A stretch of 64,000 nucleotides of DNA from Bigelowiella natans CCMP2755 (GCA_000320545.1 ADNK01000824.1:1-64000), one strand, 5' to 3'. Counted from the first letter of the stretch, positions 24,863 to 38,154 are shown. The notes: generated by a model from the letters alone, not told the origin. Numbers and translations are program-made.

Positions 24863-25908
24863 GAACAGGTGTTTAAAACTCTAGCAATTAATTTTGAGAA
24901 AGAAATCGTTACACTTACAGATATCTCTTTCGGCATATCCACCTTCTAACAACACTTTGAATCAAAATAACTCGCCCTCTCATAGCTACCTGAGTAATTG
25001 TATAAAATGTTTGATTTTGCAGTTTCACTTCATTTTTGATAAATTATTACTTTCCACAGAGATGTAAGCGCCCGACGTACTCCAACTTTCATAAACATTT
25101 TAGTGCGGCCAAGTCTGTACCCGTCTAATGTCACATCCTTTTCCCCTTCCGCTATGACTGTGTCGTCGAATTTCTTGATACACTGAATTTGAAATTCGTC
25201 CAATGAGGAAAAGTGTCAACGCAATCTCGTTCCGAATTTACCGGCCATAATGTTCGCATCAAAGTTCCTGCATGCATTCTGCGAGAGAGAGAAGTACAAT
25301 TCGTGTGAAGGAAATTAATTATTAGTGGGCAAAAATGTTAACGATTAGTTACTTTAACGCCTGTTCAAATGAATCTCTGTCTTCGGTTGAAACATCCTTT
25401 TTCTCTTCTCCTTTCTTAGGAACGACTTTATTTTTTAAAGCATCAGGAAGCTTCAAAACCTTGTGGGATTCATAAATGGCTCCTAAAACCTCACTCACGA
25501 CTTCTCTTCTCGTACAAATTGTGTATTGTTGAACAAACTCAGAATGAAGCTGACGGTATGGATATCCCATTCTCCGCAGCTGAATAGCTTGCAGAAGGCC
25601 AGCATATTTGATTTGCCGCAACACAATCACACTATCGTAGCTGATGATACAAAAATACGCTAAAATGAGTGGTTATTTTGAAGGATACAGTTAGGTATAA
25701 CATGTTTGGCTGCTTATCAGGATTTGGCTTCAAACACCGCACGTAATGTGGCTCCTGGGAAAAGAAAATTAAATGTTAACAATGGTTTCAGCAGTAATCT
25801 CGTTAATACTTACAGCAGCTGAAAGAGCCGACATAAGACTCCCAAGAGCAGTGCGAAACTGCGAGGCAACCTTTCAAAATGTATTCCTTAAAATATTGTA
25901 TGGATGGA

Positions 25909-25939
<31 letters not shown>

Positions 25940-26950
25940 ATATCTGTTAAAATGATGGACTTTGTTTATGTAATGAACTTTGTTAAATCAATGGGCTTAC
26001 AGTTTTTGTTTTCGCAGTTAGCATTGATCTCTCTGAATGGAACCATATATACACAACTTTACGATCTTATCTAGAGTTTTTGGTAGAATTCACACTCCAT
26101 AAACATTACTTTTACTACTAGATTTTGGAGATTTGGTCTTTTTGAACATAGATCCCAAGTTTCCCAACCATTTTGATTTGCTTTTTTGTTCCTCATCGGA
26201 TGCCAATCGCTTTACCATCTTACTACCTGTAAGGATATTTATTAGTAGATGCTAATATAAGGGCTAGTAGACAATATACCTGATTGCTTTAGGCAAGTAA
26301 TGATGTCCAGAGAAAGAAAATCTGGAATATATGTCTACTTTAGGAAATTAAAAGTTGACATATACAGAAGACTAAATACCGTTATCTTTCTCGAGGAATT
26401 CATCAATTTGATATCGTACTGCTCCAGCATAATGCGTAACAATAAATGCCATAGGATCGCGCTTAATATGTTTGTAGAAATCGTTTGAACTAAGGCTATT
26501 ATGCATCCGTTCAATTAACGTTTTCGGGGAAAATTTTGGTAGTTTCACTTCCTCTGATAACATTGCAATAATTCCTATTTTTTTTCTTCTCGATCAAATC
26601 CACGCAGCCCTGGTTGTTCGGCTGATTATGTAAAGTGGAATTATATTGTGATGTATCACTAACTATAGAAACTTAGTCGGAAATTACAAATGACACGCCC
26701 TTGACGCTGACTCCTTGATTCTGATATTCCTTTAACTCTCCAAGAAAAACATGGTTGTTGAACAGGGACTGCAGCTTCTCATTTGCATAATTGATGCAAA
26801 ACTGCTCGAATGAATTAACCTGAAACACCTGATAACAGGTAGAAGTATGTTAGATTTTGTGGAAAAAGCTTCGAAGATTGACTCTTACCTCAAAGCCAAA
26901 TATATCCAGCACTCCAATACTGGTCGCCTTCTGTATCATTTATACAGAGT

Positions 26951-26994
<44 letters not shown>

Positions 26995-29362
26995 TGGGAG
27001 AATGGATGCAACCGTGCCGATAGTAAGCCTTTCGTTGATCTTTGCAACAAGGAACTCGAAGAGTCTTCCATACAAAAACTTTGCCGTTGCATTTCGGACC
27101 TTATCAGCTTCCTGAACCAATTGTACTTTTATCAAGAACAGTCAACTTCTTAAGTTTTGGTTACCTGAAGCTTCAAAGCTACAAATGTTGAATCTCGACC
27201 TACAATGATCTCCTGAAACGATAAAGAAAGGATCTTCACATATATTCTCGACAGGATTCGTTTAGAATGACCCGAAATAACAGAGACTTTTCAAATTTTT
27301 TCTCCTTTAGACCCATGAGTTTGCATATTAGTGACAAACGCGTTTTGTCCGAGATTCGCTGAGATGTGAATATGATATGAAGGTTTTTTTGCAACAAGTG
27401 ATTGAAAAAGGAATACCGCAGTCTCAACAAATTTGCCATCCTGATTATCTATATCGATTGACAATTGTCCCAAATGTAAAACCGATGAAACTATTCCAAA
27501 TATGTTTTCCACCTAATTTGACAAGTGTGTGTATTGCAGACTGATTCAATCTGAACTTTAGTACGCACCTCCTTTTCCCTGAAAGAAAGTTGCCTCATCC
27601 TAGTTAATAATTCCTTCAGTTCGAATCTTTCATCAGATGGAGTTTTGTTCTCAGGCTGGTTCACATAGTTAAACTTGGCATTCTCTTTAAGGTCAAAGCG
27701 ATCCCTGTAAGATTTGATATTCCTTAGTAAAAGTCAAAAATATACAATGCAATTATTTGGATTACCTCCATTTCTTTGGAGCACTTCGACAAAGCATATT
27801 GAAGACATGATAATTACATTCACCTTTGTTCTGATATAACAGTGTTTAAAACCGACCAAAATAGCGCATACTTAACAATTTGAACCTGTCCAACAACCCG
27901 AGATCGCTCTAGAAGATACACACTTATCCTTGCGCTAGTTACACTTCCACGATTTGAAAAGCCCACTTCCATCCATTTTCCAAATCTACTTGAGTTATCG
28001 TTTCGCAATGTTCTTGCATTCCCAAAGGCTTCGAGAATGGGATTGGAAAGAAGGATTTCCTGCTCTACACCGCCCTTTCCTGTGCTCCCTGCTCGTCTGG
28101 ACATCTGGATGGAAAGCAATAAGCTTCATAGTCCAAATAGTTGCATGTGAATAGAGCAGCACCTCCCCAAGAAATTGAAGAATCAATTTGGTAGATTCTG
28201 TTTTCCCAGCTCCGCTCTCTCCACTAATGATGACAGCCTGACTCTTCTGGAATCTTACCAACGAGTTATAAGCAGTGGCGGCCACACTGCAAGCACACGC
28301 AATTAGTATGATTTTGATCCTATTGGATTTACGATGTATACTATTTCTGTATTGTTCACAGTCAAAACCTAAATATATGGGGGTCCTTAGATTTGAGAGT
28401 TTCGTCCTGTCAAATATGTTCAACATATACAACTTGTTCAGACCCAATTAAATACAAAATTAGATATTTGTTGAGAGTTACCGCAAAATTGGAGTATCTG
28501 TTTATATCTTCACTCGAATATATTGGCAACAGCTAAGAATATGAAAAGATTACTCGGATATCTGCAATTATTTAAAACATAGAAATAAATGTATCTCTTT
28601 TCATGTTCCAACCTTATACGGATTGATGGCGACCAAAATAGAACCCATCCATGTGTAAATTTGATCGGAAACGTATCTTTTTCTACAAAATTGTAAGTTG
28701 TACTTTAAGGATATTACAATATTATCCATTTTTTAGATTTATTCAAAAACCTCAGTTGATGATTGCACGCGGCTTCACCCATATCTTCCATGTCACCAAG
28801 ATTTTGGTAGTTTCCCTTATTTTTAAGATTGTTCATATTTTTGAGTGTTTCGTGCGCTATATTTTAGGGGTGCGGAACCTCTAATGTTTCGTTGATAATA
28901 TCTTGTAGAGGAGGAGCTTCATCCCATTTATTCTGTTTAAATTTTTTGGTAATACATACCTTTCTATGTAGACAATGCAACCTACCTCCGAGCTGTTGTA
29001 CTTAAATGGAAGTACTTTCTGCGTGTCCGGAGAAAAGAACAAACGTACCTTACAATCAAAATAGACGTATTCTTGATCAAGGACTCCGATTGTTGAAGTT
29101 AATGACTTACCCGGCCTTCTAACTCCATGTTAAGCTTTCCCGGTCTCTGCCCTTTTCGTATAGTTTCGATTGGAACGTAGTCTCCATCCATAAGTTGACA
29201 CTTATATCACGGTAAATTCAGGTATACGTGTCAAAAAGATCACTTTCGCGTAATTTAGACCTGGTATGTGCCATTGTGTACAACAATCGTCCCTGGTACC
29301 CATACATGTTCTTCATGTGGCAACCATTGGCGAATATTTTTGAAATCTTCCACTCCATCGTC
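20377..29362 (-). CDS. MyTH4 myosin heavy chain (start codon upstream, not located)
   Basis: Actin-based motor with a cargo-binding tail, split into many small exons. The first exon I can define ends at 29362 ([20 protein letters not shown]); the ATG must lie in an earlier exon. Motor landmarks in order: [15 protein letters not shown] near 28640, P-loop [12 protein letters not shown] near 28200-28225, [20 protein letters not shown] with switch 1 near 28010-28050, DIFGFE near 26905, [18 protein letters not shown] near 26790, [10 protein letters not shown] near 25735, and the converter [20 protein letters not shown] near 25560-25625. The lever and a long charged coiled coil follow (23340-24850), then a [11 protein letters not shown] segment that may be a small beta-barrel. 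The MyTH4 domain spans about 20500-21500 ([27 protein letters not shown]). After it, a 52-nt intron (about 20427-20478) leads to a short tail ending [11 protein letters not shown], stop 20377-20379. No FERM domain is visible. Confidence 0.95.
21669..21702. repeat. (AT)n microsatellite
   Basis: TA/AT run in a myosin intron. Equivalent runs sit in other myosin introns at about 24823-24857 and 26957-26990. Confidence 0.9.
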
Positions 29363-30557
29363 CTACAAATTCCAATTTGAACTATTGATCATACAATGAA
29401 ATGCATGTATTGCCTCACACAAATGAAATGTGATGCTAGCAGCACGAGTATTTCATCTTTTTAATGCTAAAACTATTTACTGCCCACCACACCGACGATC
29501 TCAACAGTCATCAACAGAATGTTTGAGAATAAAAATGAATTTCAATTTCAATTTCATCATCCTGCGAAGGGAAGATGTGCAGTGGGAAAAGAGCAGCCAC
29601 ATCTAAAAATGTGGACCATTTCTTCCTAATCTCCACGCTGGCTTTGCTTGCTCCGGGTCCCGGACACGCTTAATTTTTGCTGTAGCGCAGCATTGTGCTA
29701 CTGGAGCCCGGTGAAATCCTTGAACCAGGGGGCGAAACCCACTGCGACAAGCTAGAAACTTGCACCATCCTACGAATCCGCGGGGTCCACAACTAGTAGA
29801 AAAGCGAACTGGAGCTTGCAGAGAGATTTGTGTCATAAGTCCAAAGTAGTACACCGAATTTAGACCCGAAGGTGCGTGAGAATTGGTCCTTGCGACAACA
29901 TGTAATGTCATGTCGCTAGGGCAGCATGCCTCTTGTACGTTATCGGAGATTCCAGGAGAGCAATCCCCATTTGTTTGCCGAGAAGATGATCAAAGCGCTG
30001 TTTTCAAAAACGTTTTGCAGAGCGTGAGGATGCGGCTGGGATGCTGCGATCCCTGAGTGAACCAGTGTCAAGTCTCCTGAAATCAACAAGTTTCAGCACG
30101 TGCCGTCTCTTTTTGACTTGCCACTTGAGCGTGCACGGAACAATGAGTGGACACCTTGTTGGATGAAAAGTCGCAATGAACACGAATTGGTCAACCAATG
30201 AATCAATTGCTCGTTCAATTGCAATCGACAACAGCGTGTGCCAGTGTGGGCGCTTGCTAGTTTGTTTGATCTCGCGCGCATGTTCATGGTTTTGTGCAGC
30301 TAGTTGTCATGCACTGCTAGGCTGGAGCAACAATTTGAACGCTCTCCAGCTGCGGGGGTGGCGCAATCACCAAGCACAAATCGCAACCATGTGGCGTCCA
30401 CCACCCTGCTTGCTGTGCAACCAAGGAAACATGATGCATCAACGTGCACTACTTGTCAATGCTGTGCTCCGCGCCGCACCGCTAGCTTCTCATGAATCAG
30501 TGGGAACATGATCATGATTTGAAAATTTGAGAAAGGACTCTGTGTTCACAGTGGATT
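29363..30557. other. Intergenic region, includes myosin 5' end and 5-phosphatase 3' flank
   Basis: The unlocated first exon and promoter of the myosin must lie in the lower part (29363 to roughly 29600). The stretch 29600-29910 is GC-richer and open on the minus strand but has no recognisable protein. From about 29950 to 30540 the DNA has the short-word texture (CAATTG, GTGTGC, GCATGT, GCAACC) seen beyond other gene ends. Confidence 0.5.
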
Positions 30558-31911
30558 TCATTGAAGAACGCACGTGGAGCTCTTGACGTTGTTGTCGCCC
30601 TTAGATGCTTGTTTTTCTTCCTCGTTCTTGATTTCGATTTCCATTAGGAAGATGGCGGAGACGGGTTTGTGATCTGATGTGCGAATACTTGCTGTGTTGG
30701 AGTATTGCATGCATTCCACGACTCCCTTCTTGTCCTTCCATAGGATGCGGTCCGTCCATGAAGGTACTCTTTTCTTCTTAGACGAGTCGTAGGAGTTAGT
30801 GCCAACATCAAATTTATATGTGGGAGGAAACGTCAGCGGCGCCTCTTTATACCCGTCAAAGACCTTGGTAAGGAAACAATTTGTAATGATTCAGAGAGTT
30901 TCACAGCAGATAGAAATAGTGAGGGAAAACTGGAGATCCAAAGTATGAGCATACACATGAAGGAGAAGGAAAGGGGGAAATTGAACACAAAAGAGATAAT
31001 CACCTTCTTCTCCAGTTGCTGCTGCTTGAGCTGTTCGTTGAGTAACAATGGCTCGATGTTATTATCTCTTAAAAGAGTGTCCGCAATGGCACGGTTGCAA
31101 AGGCACCGATAGTTCAGGTCTCCAGCCCAAAATGTGAAGTCGAACCTGCGTTTACATGATATTTTGTGGTGGTTCAAATTATTTTCTCCCCTACCCCCCT
31201 CGCACTCTGCCCATTATCCCCTCCTTTTCCTACCTGTCAGAACAGGCCTTCGGGCCATTACTACTCTTTCGCATGGGGAGGCGCTGCTCGATACTGTGGA
31301 AGTCGGCGTTGCGTAGCTCTACCTTGTCCACAAAAGCATGAAAGTGCGATGTGATGAAAAGGATGCTTGACTTTCCCAGTGTGAAAGACAACCCAATACC
31401 GCCCTTGTTGCCCACGAGGTTAACGAACCCCGTTGGGACGTATGACTTCTCTACTTGTGACAGATGCTGTGCCAGCGCCTTCCGAATGAAAACGATTCCG
31501 TGAAGAGCCACCATGTATGTTGAGTCTACACGCACGTAGTCCTCACTGAATATGCCCATGAGCTGTGCTTCCCATCTCGTCGTGTAGTTGGTGAGTATGC
31601 TTTCCTCGATCGACGCGCCGCACTCCTGCGTGCCGATCATGTATATGTCGTACAGCCCTACCGGAATGAAGTACCTAGCACGATAAAATTGTACAATTAG
31701 TGGAAGGAATCGGACGCCGACAGCGGAGTCAGAACTGATGGAAGCATGAAATGCTTTGTCTGTAGCTGTTTGTACACCGTCGTCAAGTTGTTAACAAGAG
31801 GGGTATGTGCATGCATATTGAGCATTTGTGAAGATTTTAAGGCTACGAAAGCTCTGCCTGCTTTTTTGGATCAAATAGTGGTACAGATACTTCTCTCCCC
31901 CCTCCCCCCCC

Positions 31912-31983
<72 letters not shown>

Positions 31984-34245
31984 TTGCCTTCCGACTAGTA
32001 AGCAGCTATACGACTAACGAACCCTAGGTCTTTGGGAGGGTCACGGCCACTAAGGTTCCAAGTGCCGACGAATGCTTTAAGTTCCATGCTATTCTTTTTT
32101 TGCTTTGTCTGGGACTCCCGGCGCTTGATCAGGCGCTTCAGGTCGCCTTTTGGAGGAATCCCGCTCTTACTGTAGTAGCAGCAGACGCGAACGGCTCCGT
32201 TGCCATTGCTCAATTCTGCCCAGCGACATTGTACCGACACGGGAGATGAAGACGATGACGACTGCCGGTCAAGATCCTTTAGGAATTTAAGCGAGAGGAA
32301 GGCCTTTCCTTGCAGCACCGGTATCGATTCTTCAGCCTCACTCTGCTGCTGCTGCTGCGTCCAGACTTCGATCGTGGCGTAGGCTGGAAACTTATCACCA
32401 CCACTATTACTCGTAGTGTCACTCTTTCCGCTACCACCATCCTCTAGGATTTTTTTCTCCTCCCCTTCCTCCTGCTTCCCCCTTCCTCGTTTCCCCCCTT
32501 TTCCTCTTTCTCCTCCTGATCATTATTTCCTTTCTCATCCCTATCTTCCTTTTTCTCTATCTCTTTCCCCTCTTCATTGGCGCCACCACCGAGGTCGGCA
32601 GAGCCTCCTTCTCCCTCTTCCTTCTTTATCGTACTCGTTCCAAGGAGGTTGCGCACGCGGCCTTGTTTCATACGGTTCACTGCCGTTTTCAAGCTGACAT
32701 AGCGTGCTTTTTCACGGAGAGGGCCTTTGGGTGTTACGAAGGGTCGAGACATCAAGGAGCTGTCCTTGTCTGCCATTCCCATTGAGACCCACACCTAGAA
32801 TAATGATGATGATAATGATAATAATAGTAAATCACCAAGGGGAAAACCGAGGAGGTTCAACGAGAGGAAGCTAAATGCGGCAAAATCTATCTGAATAGTA
32901 TTCCTGCTTCTACCGATTAAAGGCTATCAGTTACGGCGAACTACCACTCTTGACTCCATCGTTCGGATTGAAAACTTGGCTCTGAGTGGTACCATGTACA
33001 GGATCCCTCCTGCGCCATTTTCTTTGCTTTCTTTTGCAGTCTTCTGTCAAATCGTGTAGCGTAGTGAATGATGAGCCCCGTTAATAATCGCCAGATTTTG
33101 TTATAATACACTCACACCAATTCACTACATCACCGCCCCCCCCCCCCCCCCTCTCTCTTCTATTTGTCCGGCAACACATAGAGTGATATAGATTCATCAT
33201 TTGTTTTATGGTGTAAAAACATCGCTGTAACAATCCACTCACCCACCCACCTACCTCGATAGCAGCACTAACATCCCCGTTGAAATCCATAGCCAGGTCG
33301 GCATCTATCATATCCACACGTTCCTTCCCTCCCGACTTGCCAAGTGTTTCTGCACCGTCCTTTCTATCCCCCCCCTGTTCTTGCTCGTCATTCCTCCCTC
33401 CTATTTCTTCATCATCTTCTTGGTCCCACGGATCACCTTCCTCCTCGTCGTCCTCCTGCTGCTGGTTTTTCTTTTCCACATTCTCCTCCCTGTCTTGCTC
33501 CTCTTCCCAGGGGTCAACACCACCTTCTACTTCTTCTTCCTTCCTATTCTCTTTCTCATCGTCGCCTCGCTCCCAGGGGTCAACACCTTCTTCTTCCGCA
33601 TCATTCCCGACCTCTTCCTCCTTGATTTCGCCCCCCCCCTCCTCCTTCTCATTGTTTCCCTCTTCTCCGGCGTCCCACGGGTCGACGCCTTCTTTTTCCT
33701 CTCCTGCCACGTGTTCCTCTTCTACTACATGCACCTCGTCCTACGGGGGATGATGCAACAAGGTAGTAAACCCAAGCGGAATACGACATAGTAATAATGG
33801 CAATAATAATAATAGTAATAATAATAAGCTCAATATCGATTAAACAGCAACTTTCTAATATGGGAACAAGTGTGACAGAATATTGATTCTGTTCTACCGT
33901 TTCTGGCGAGCCGCTCCCTGAATGTTTGGTTTGATCTTGAGCATCCACCCCAACGCTGCCATTGCCGTCATCAACTCCAACCTCCGCAGCATCAGCATCC
34001 TTCCCATCGATTTCGCCACCATCACGAGGAGCCTCAGAAACACCAGTGGGGGCAGCAGAAGAAGGATTGGGCGTTTCCTGTATTTGTTCAGATCCAATAT
34101 CCTGAACCGTGGCGCCATTTTTCTCCTCCTTCTCCTTCTCCTCCCTCTCCTTCTTAGCTTCTTCGTTACCAGCTACATAGTCACATATGAGGAAACAAGC
34201 GGTTATAATCACACACACACACACACGCGTGCGCGCGCGCGCGCG

Positions 34246-34293
<48 letters not shown>

Positions 34294-34536
34294 ACTACTC
34301 ACCAGATCGTTGATTGGCATCGATGTTTACATCCCCAGACTCTTGCTTCTGATTAGAGAACATAAGCGAGAGCGTCACTACGAATACGAATACCAACATA
34401 ACTCGCACACAGATCGTACTTTTCCTTCATTGTCCGGGATTTGTTCACCATCTTTTCCAGGTTCCTTCCCACTGGAACCAGCTGCAGAAGTGTCTTCCAT
34501 ATTTTTCGTGGGATCGTTGTGTTGAGCCGAACTCAT
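30558..34536 (-). CDS. Inositol polyphosphate 5-phosphatase with DPW-repeat N-terminus
   Basis: Hydrolyses the 5-phosphate of phosphoinositides such as PI(4,5)P2. ATG at 34534-34536 (MSSAQHNDPTKN), stop at 30558-30560. The catalytic blocks are complete: FVGTWNLSG (about 32055), MIGTQECGASIEE (31600), LVGNKGGIGLSF (31400), SHFHAFVDKVELRNADFHSI (31290-31350), FWAGDLNYR (31110), RVPSWTDRILW (30740-30770) and SDHKPVSAIF (30680). The N-terminal half is acidic and disordered. It holds four DPW motifs (33675-33683, 33573-33581, 33507-33515, 33426-33434), the peptide that in epsins binds the AP-2 alpha-appendage. A middle region around 31990-33050 is unassigned, and between 32640 and 32440 the frame changes, most simply through an intron. 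No CAAX, RhoGAP or SAC domain seen. Endocytic role inferred from the DPW motifs. Confidence 0.92.
31896..31979. repeat. Poly-C plus (CT)n tract
   Basis: A cytosine run of about 25 bases (31896-31922, one break) joined to a CT repeat of nearly 60 bases, in a 5-phosphatase intron between the GTWNLSG exon and the GTQECG exon. Confidence 0.95.
34210..34292. repeat. Alternating purine-pyrimidine (CA)n(GC)n(CA)n tract
   Basis: 83 bases of unbroken purine-pyrimidine alternation: CA repeats, a central run of about 30 bases of CG/GC, then CA repeats again. It lies in an intron near the 5' end of the 5-phosphatase gene. This is the classic composition for Z-DNA. Confidence 0.95.
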
Positions 34537-35444
34537 CGATCGGCAAAGAAATCCTGTCAGATAGAGGAAACAGAGGAAGATTACAAGGAGAAGGAGGAGG
34601 GACGACTGAAAGGTAATCAGTGTGTCTCGGTGAGTAAGAAGATCAGCAGCCTTATGTATTCAGGTTTCGTGCCCTCCCAACATGTGGTGCTTGTAGATAG
34701 ATGCACTTATCTACGAATCGAGGGACATTTTGTTTGTTTTTCCCTTCGTTTCGAATATCAATACCTAATTTATTCTTACAGTCTTTTGAGCAAGGCGACA
34801 GTTGGCGCTATGACCGAACTCAGCTGCAGAGCAGGTCACGAGTTCGGCTCCATTTCCGATCTCGAAAAACCTACTTTCTACGATGTGTCTGTCTGGATCA
34901 TCATCAGAGAATCAGCATCTTAGGCCGATCATTTCCCCATTCATGTATATACATTTCGGTCCTATTTTCAACTAAATATGCCATCCCAACCGAATTCTGC
35001 AAAAAACGCCCGCTCCCCTTAGAACTAAATACATTTTTCCTTGCGACACAATTTTACATATGTCGCAATCTGATAAAGGCTCCTTCTAACCGAGCGGGGG
35101 TACAGAATCCCAAGAAAACACATGCTATTTAACGTAGAAGACATGATTTCACATTAATTCGTCGCTGACAAACGACCGTAACTAAGGTAACGGCTGTGAG
35201 TCGTTTTCCAGGTCGAAAACTTCACCGGAAAAAAGCCATTTTGACACATTATATGTCATTTATTCACGTCGCTCGCATATAAATTGAGGCTTTTCTTATT
35301 GCTGAATTCCGTCTGTAGGCGAGTTTTGTTGCTGACACAGGGGGGGAGGCACTCCCTACAACCTTCAAAACAACTCAGCAAAACAATTCAAGGTCTTCGA
35401 AAAGAAAGTCCATCCTGACCGACGCCGCTGGGTGTTGCCCGAAG
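34537..35444. promoter_or_regulatory. Divergent intergenic region
   Basis: Between the starts of the 5-phosphatase (-) and the coiled-coil gene (+). Several frames are open for 100-150 codons around 34440-35130, but none shows a family or clean splicing. Promoters of both genes are expected here. The 3'-flank word texture is not evident. Confidence 0.5.
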
Positions 35445-38073
35445 ATGGACGCTGAAGACAATTACGGTGACGATAATGCCGAAGGTAGTTGCAATATTTG
35501 CAAGCCATTTTGTTCGCGTTTCGTACAACTTATGCAATTCAACTCGAAAGAAATATGTTGCAACACCTTAATCTACATGCTCTGATAAGGGCGCATTCGC
35601 CAAATATCCAATCATCAAAATGTTCTCACCCCTTCCCGGCGCATAACAAAAAAAGGTGAAGGGCAGGATCAAGAGAAGGGCGAGCAGCTTGCCGCCGATG
35701 AGAACGCACAAGCAGGTCTTGTTAGTGTTTATCTACTCGTTTACAGACAGGCACATGCAAGCAAGAAACGCCCACACGCACACACGCGCACACACGCCCG
35801 CTCGCACGCAGATATCATATCATGATAATTAATATATTTTCCTAGAGGAGAGAGGCACGGGCGTGCGCACTGTACCCCTCCTTACATTCCTTGATAATTA
35901 CAGACGCGAAGAGCCAGGCCAGTGGTGTAAGCAGTAGTTCGCGGGAGGCGACCCCTGATCCTGTGATATTGCGACTCAAAAGGGCCAATGCAAAACTGAG
36001 GAAGCAACTAAAGGAAATGACGAGGATGATGGACGTCGATATAAGGAGACGTGCCGCAAGAAAGGGGAAGGAGGTGCTCAACGTCGACATGAGCGAGGAT
36101 CCAGATGCGATTGCAGAAAAACTTGCCCACGCACAAAAGAAATTAAACGTCTTTCGGAAGGAAAACCAGAAGCTGAAGAGAATTGTGAGGAAGTCTAAGC
36201 CAGAGGAAGTAACGAAACTCCAGAATCAAATCCACGTGCAGGAGTTGAAAATTGAAGAAATAATTTCGAAGAACAAGATGCTGAAGAGGGAAAGGTGACG
36301 TACAATATACTTTTCCAGGACTGCGCTGTGAGTCAGTTTATGCTAATGCTGTCCTGAAATATTACTTCTGCCGAACTTTAATATTGCTAAATATTGATTT
36401 AACATCTCAATGTTGCCTTTTGTTCGTGGTTTTGATGATAAACTTAGGCGGCAGATCAAAAAGGAAATGAAAAAGGTTGAGGAAGGTTTCGAGATGCTCC
36501 CGGAAAAAATGAAAAAGCTTGAAGATGAGGTTGTTGTTTTCAAATGAAATTTGGAAAAGAGAGAGAGCAACGGGGAGGTTCCGAACATATGATCATTGCT
36601 AAGGGTGTAGGAAAAACATTCATTTTGAAGGAAAATGTATTTCCGAAATAAACAGGTAAGGCGATACAAGGAAAGGTGCAAGGAGTATGTGAAGAAGTTT
36701 GACGATCAAGAGAAGAGCAGTCGTTGGCAGCGACTGGAAATGGGCAAATTAGAGGATAAACTCAAGCGAATAAAAGCAAAGAGAAAGAGCAGAAAATTAG
36801 GCGAGGGCTCTAATGCAGGTTGGGCCTTTTCTCTGTTGCTACCAGTTTCGAACATAACCCAAAATTCTCAGCTTTGAGATTTTCTTTTCTTATTATGTCT
36901 TTGTCTCTTACTCGCTGCGACACTACAGTGTTGGAGAAAAAATACCAAGCCATGGAGAAGTTGGAGGAGAAGCTTAACAAAGCGAAAGAGCACCTGCAGA
37001 AGTAAGAGGCAGAATATTACTTTTGCATATTTAAATAAGATCGTCGCCAATTCATTGAAACGCAACATTGCACCTTGTCACCCCGTAGTAGTAGTCATTT
37101 ATAATTATACCCTAACCCTATGCCAACTTTAAACAGCGAGAAAAAGAAGTTGATGCGCATAATCAAGGGCAACGAGCGCAACATGAAGAAACAAAACAAG
37201 GAAATCGAGCGGATGCAAGCTGAGATCGAGAAAAGGGACACAGAAATTCGACTCCAGAAGGCAAAATTCAGTGGCAAGCTGAGGGAGAAAATTAAAGAGA
37301 AAGAGCACGACTTCAGCGTAAAACTCAGAGAAGCTCTGCGCGCGAAGGACAAAGAGATCAAGATTCAGGCTGAGAAGATACGTGACCTTCAGAAAGTCGT
37401 TCCTACCGGAAAGATAGCACCACTGGGTCGGCAACCATCGGTGAATGGAAAAGGACAGAAGAGACCTATCCTCCCGAGGAAGAAAACCAAGGCTAGGAGC
37501 GAGGTGGCGCAGAAAGTCGCTGCGGAAGAAGAAACAAAAGCTACGATGCCAGCCGAGGAAAAGAACGCGAAGCGTGATGCGGACGTGGATGAAGCCTCAA
37601 CAGCTAATGTCGATCAGCAAGTGGTGGAGGAGGAAGAGGAAGATGATAACAACGACAACGGTGGAGATGAAGTGAAAGGGGAGAACGAAGATGACGATGA
37701 GGCAGGAGACGCCGATGAAGGCAATGATGAGTCCGGCAATGCCGATGGAGGCAACGAGGAAAGGGGAGGCGCTGATGCGGGCGATGACGAGGTAGCCAAC
37801 GCTGATGGGGGCAATGAGGAAATAGGAGACGCTGATGCGGGTGATGATGAGCAAGACAATGCCGATGAAGGTAACACAGAGAACGCAGACGAGGAGATCA
37901 AGCTGGAGGCACAAGTAGAGCTTGTCGATGATGACGCTGGGATTTTGGTAGACGAAAACGATGACGCAGATAATAAGAACGATGTAAACGTAGACGATGA
38001 AGACGATTTTGGATTAGACGAAGAAGATCCTGCAGTTAAGCTGGATGATACGTATGGGGAGGACGACTTTTAA
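35445..38073 (+). CDS. Coiled-coil protein with acidic decapeptide-repeat tail
   Basis: Exons: 35445-35484, 35656-35715, 35904-36294, about 36449-36536, 36657-36815, 36930-37001 and 37136-38073 (TAA). The first three join with phase-1 introns; later splice sites are approximate. The N-terminus (MDAEDNYGDDNAEG) is acidic. Residues about 50 to 400 are dense heptad coiled coil (VILRLKRANAKLRKQLKEM, RQIKKEMKKVEEGF, NKEIERMQAEIEKRDTEI). A short basic linker follows (PILPRKKTKARSE). The last 170 residues are Asp/Glu-rich and contain six ten-residue units of the form GDADEGNDES / GNADGGNEER at 37702-37890. I do not recognise the family; it resembles long coiled-coil structural proteins in general form. 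No membrane span. Confidence 0.8.
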
Positions 38074-38154
38074 AGGAAAAACGTGTCATCAGATAGCCTT
38101 GTCGTCACTTTGCCTTATTCAATTGTTCCGAGGCGTTCTTTGGGAAACAAATTT

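Noticed and set aside
29603-29911. 102-codon minus-strand frame in GC-richer DNA
   Set aside because: No splice context or recognisable family. I also considered a structured RNA here but saw no tRNA or snRNA signature.
31020-31060. IEPLLL in the 5-phosphatase, similar to the EPLFL motif
   Set aside because: It aligns with the normal LL..DQL helix of the catalytic domain, so the likeness is coincidental.
34441-34923. 160-codon plus-strand frame
   Set aside because: It runs antisense to the first exon of the 5-phosphatase and has no family-like content.
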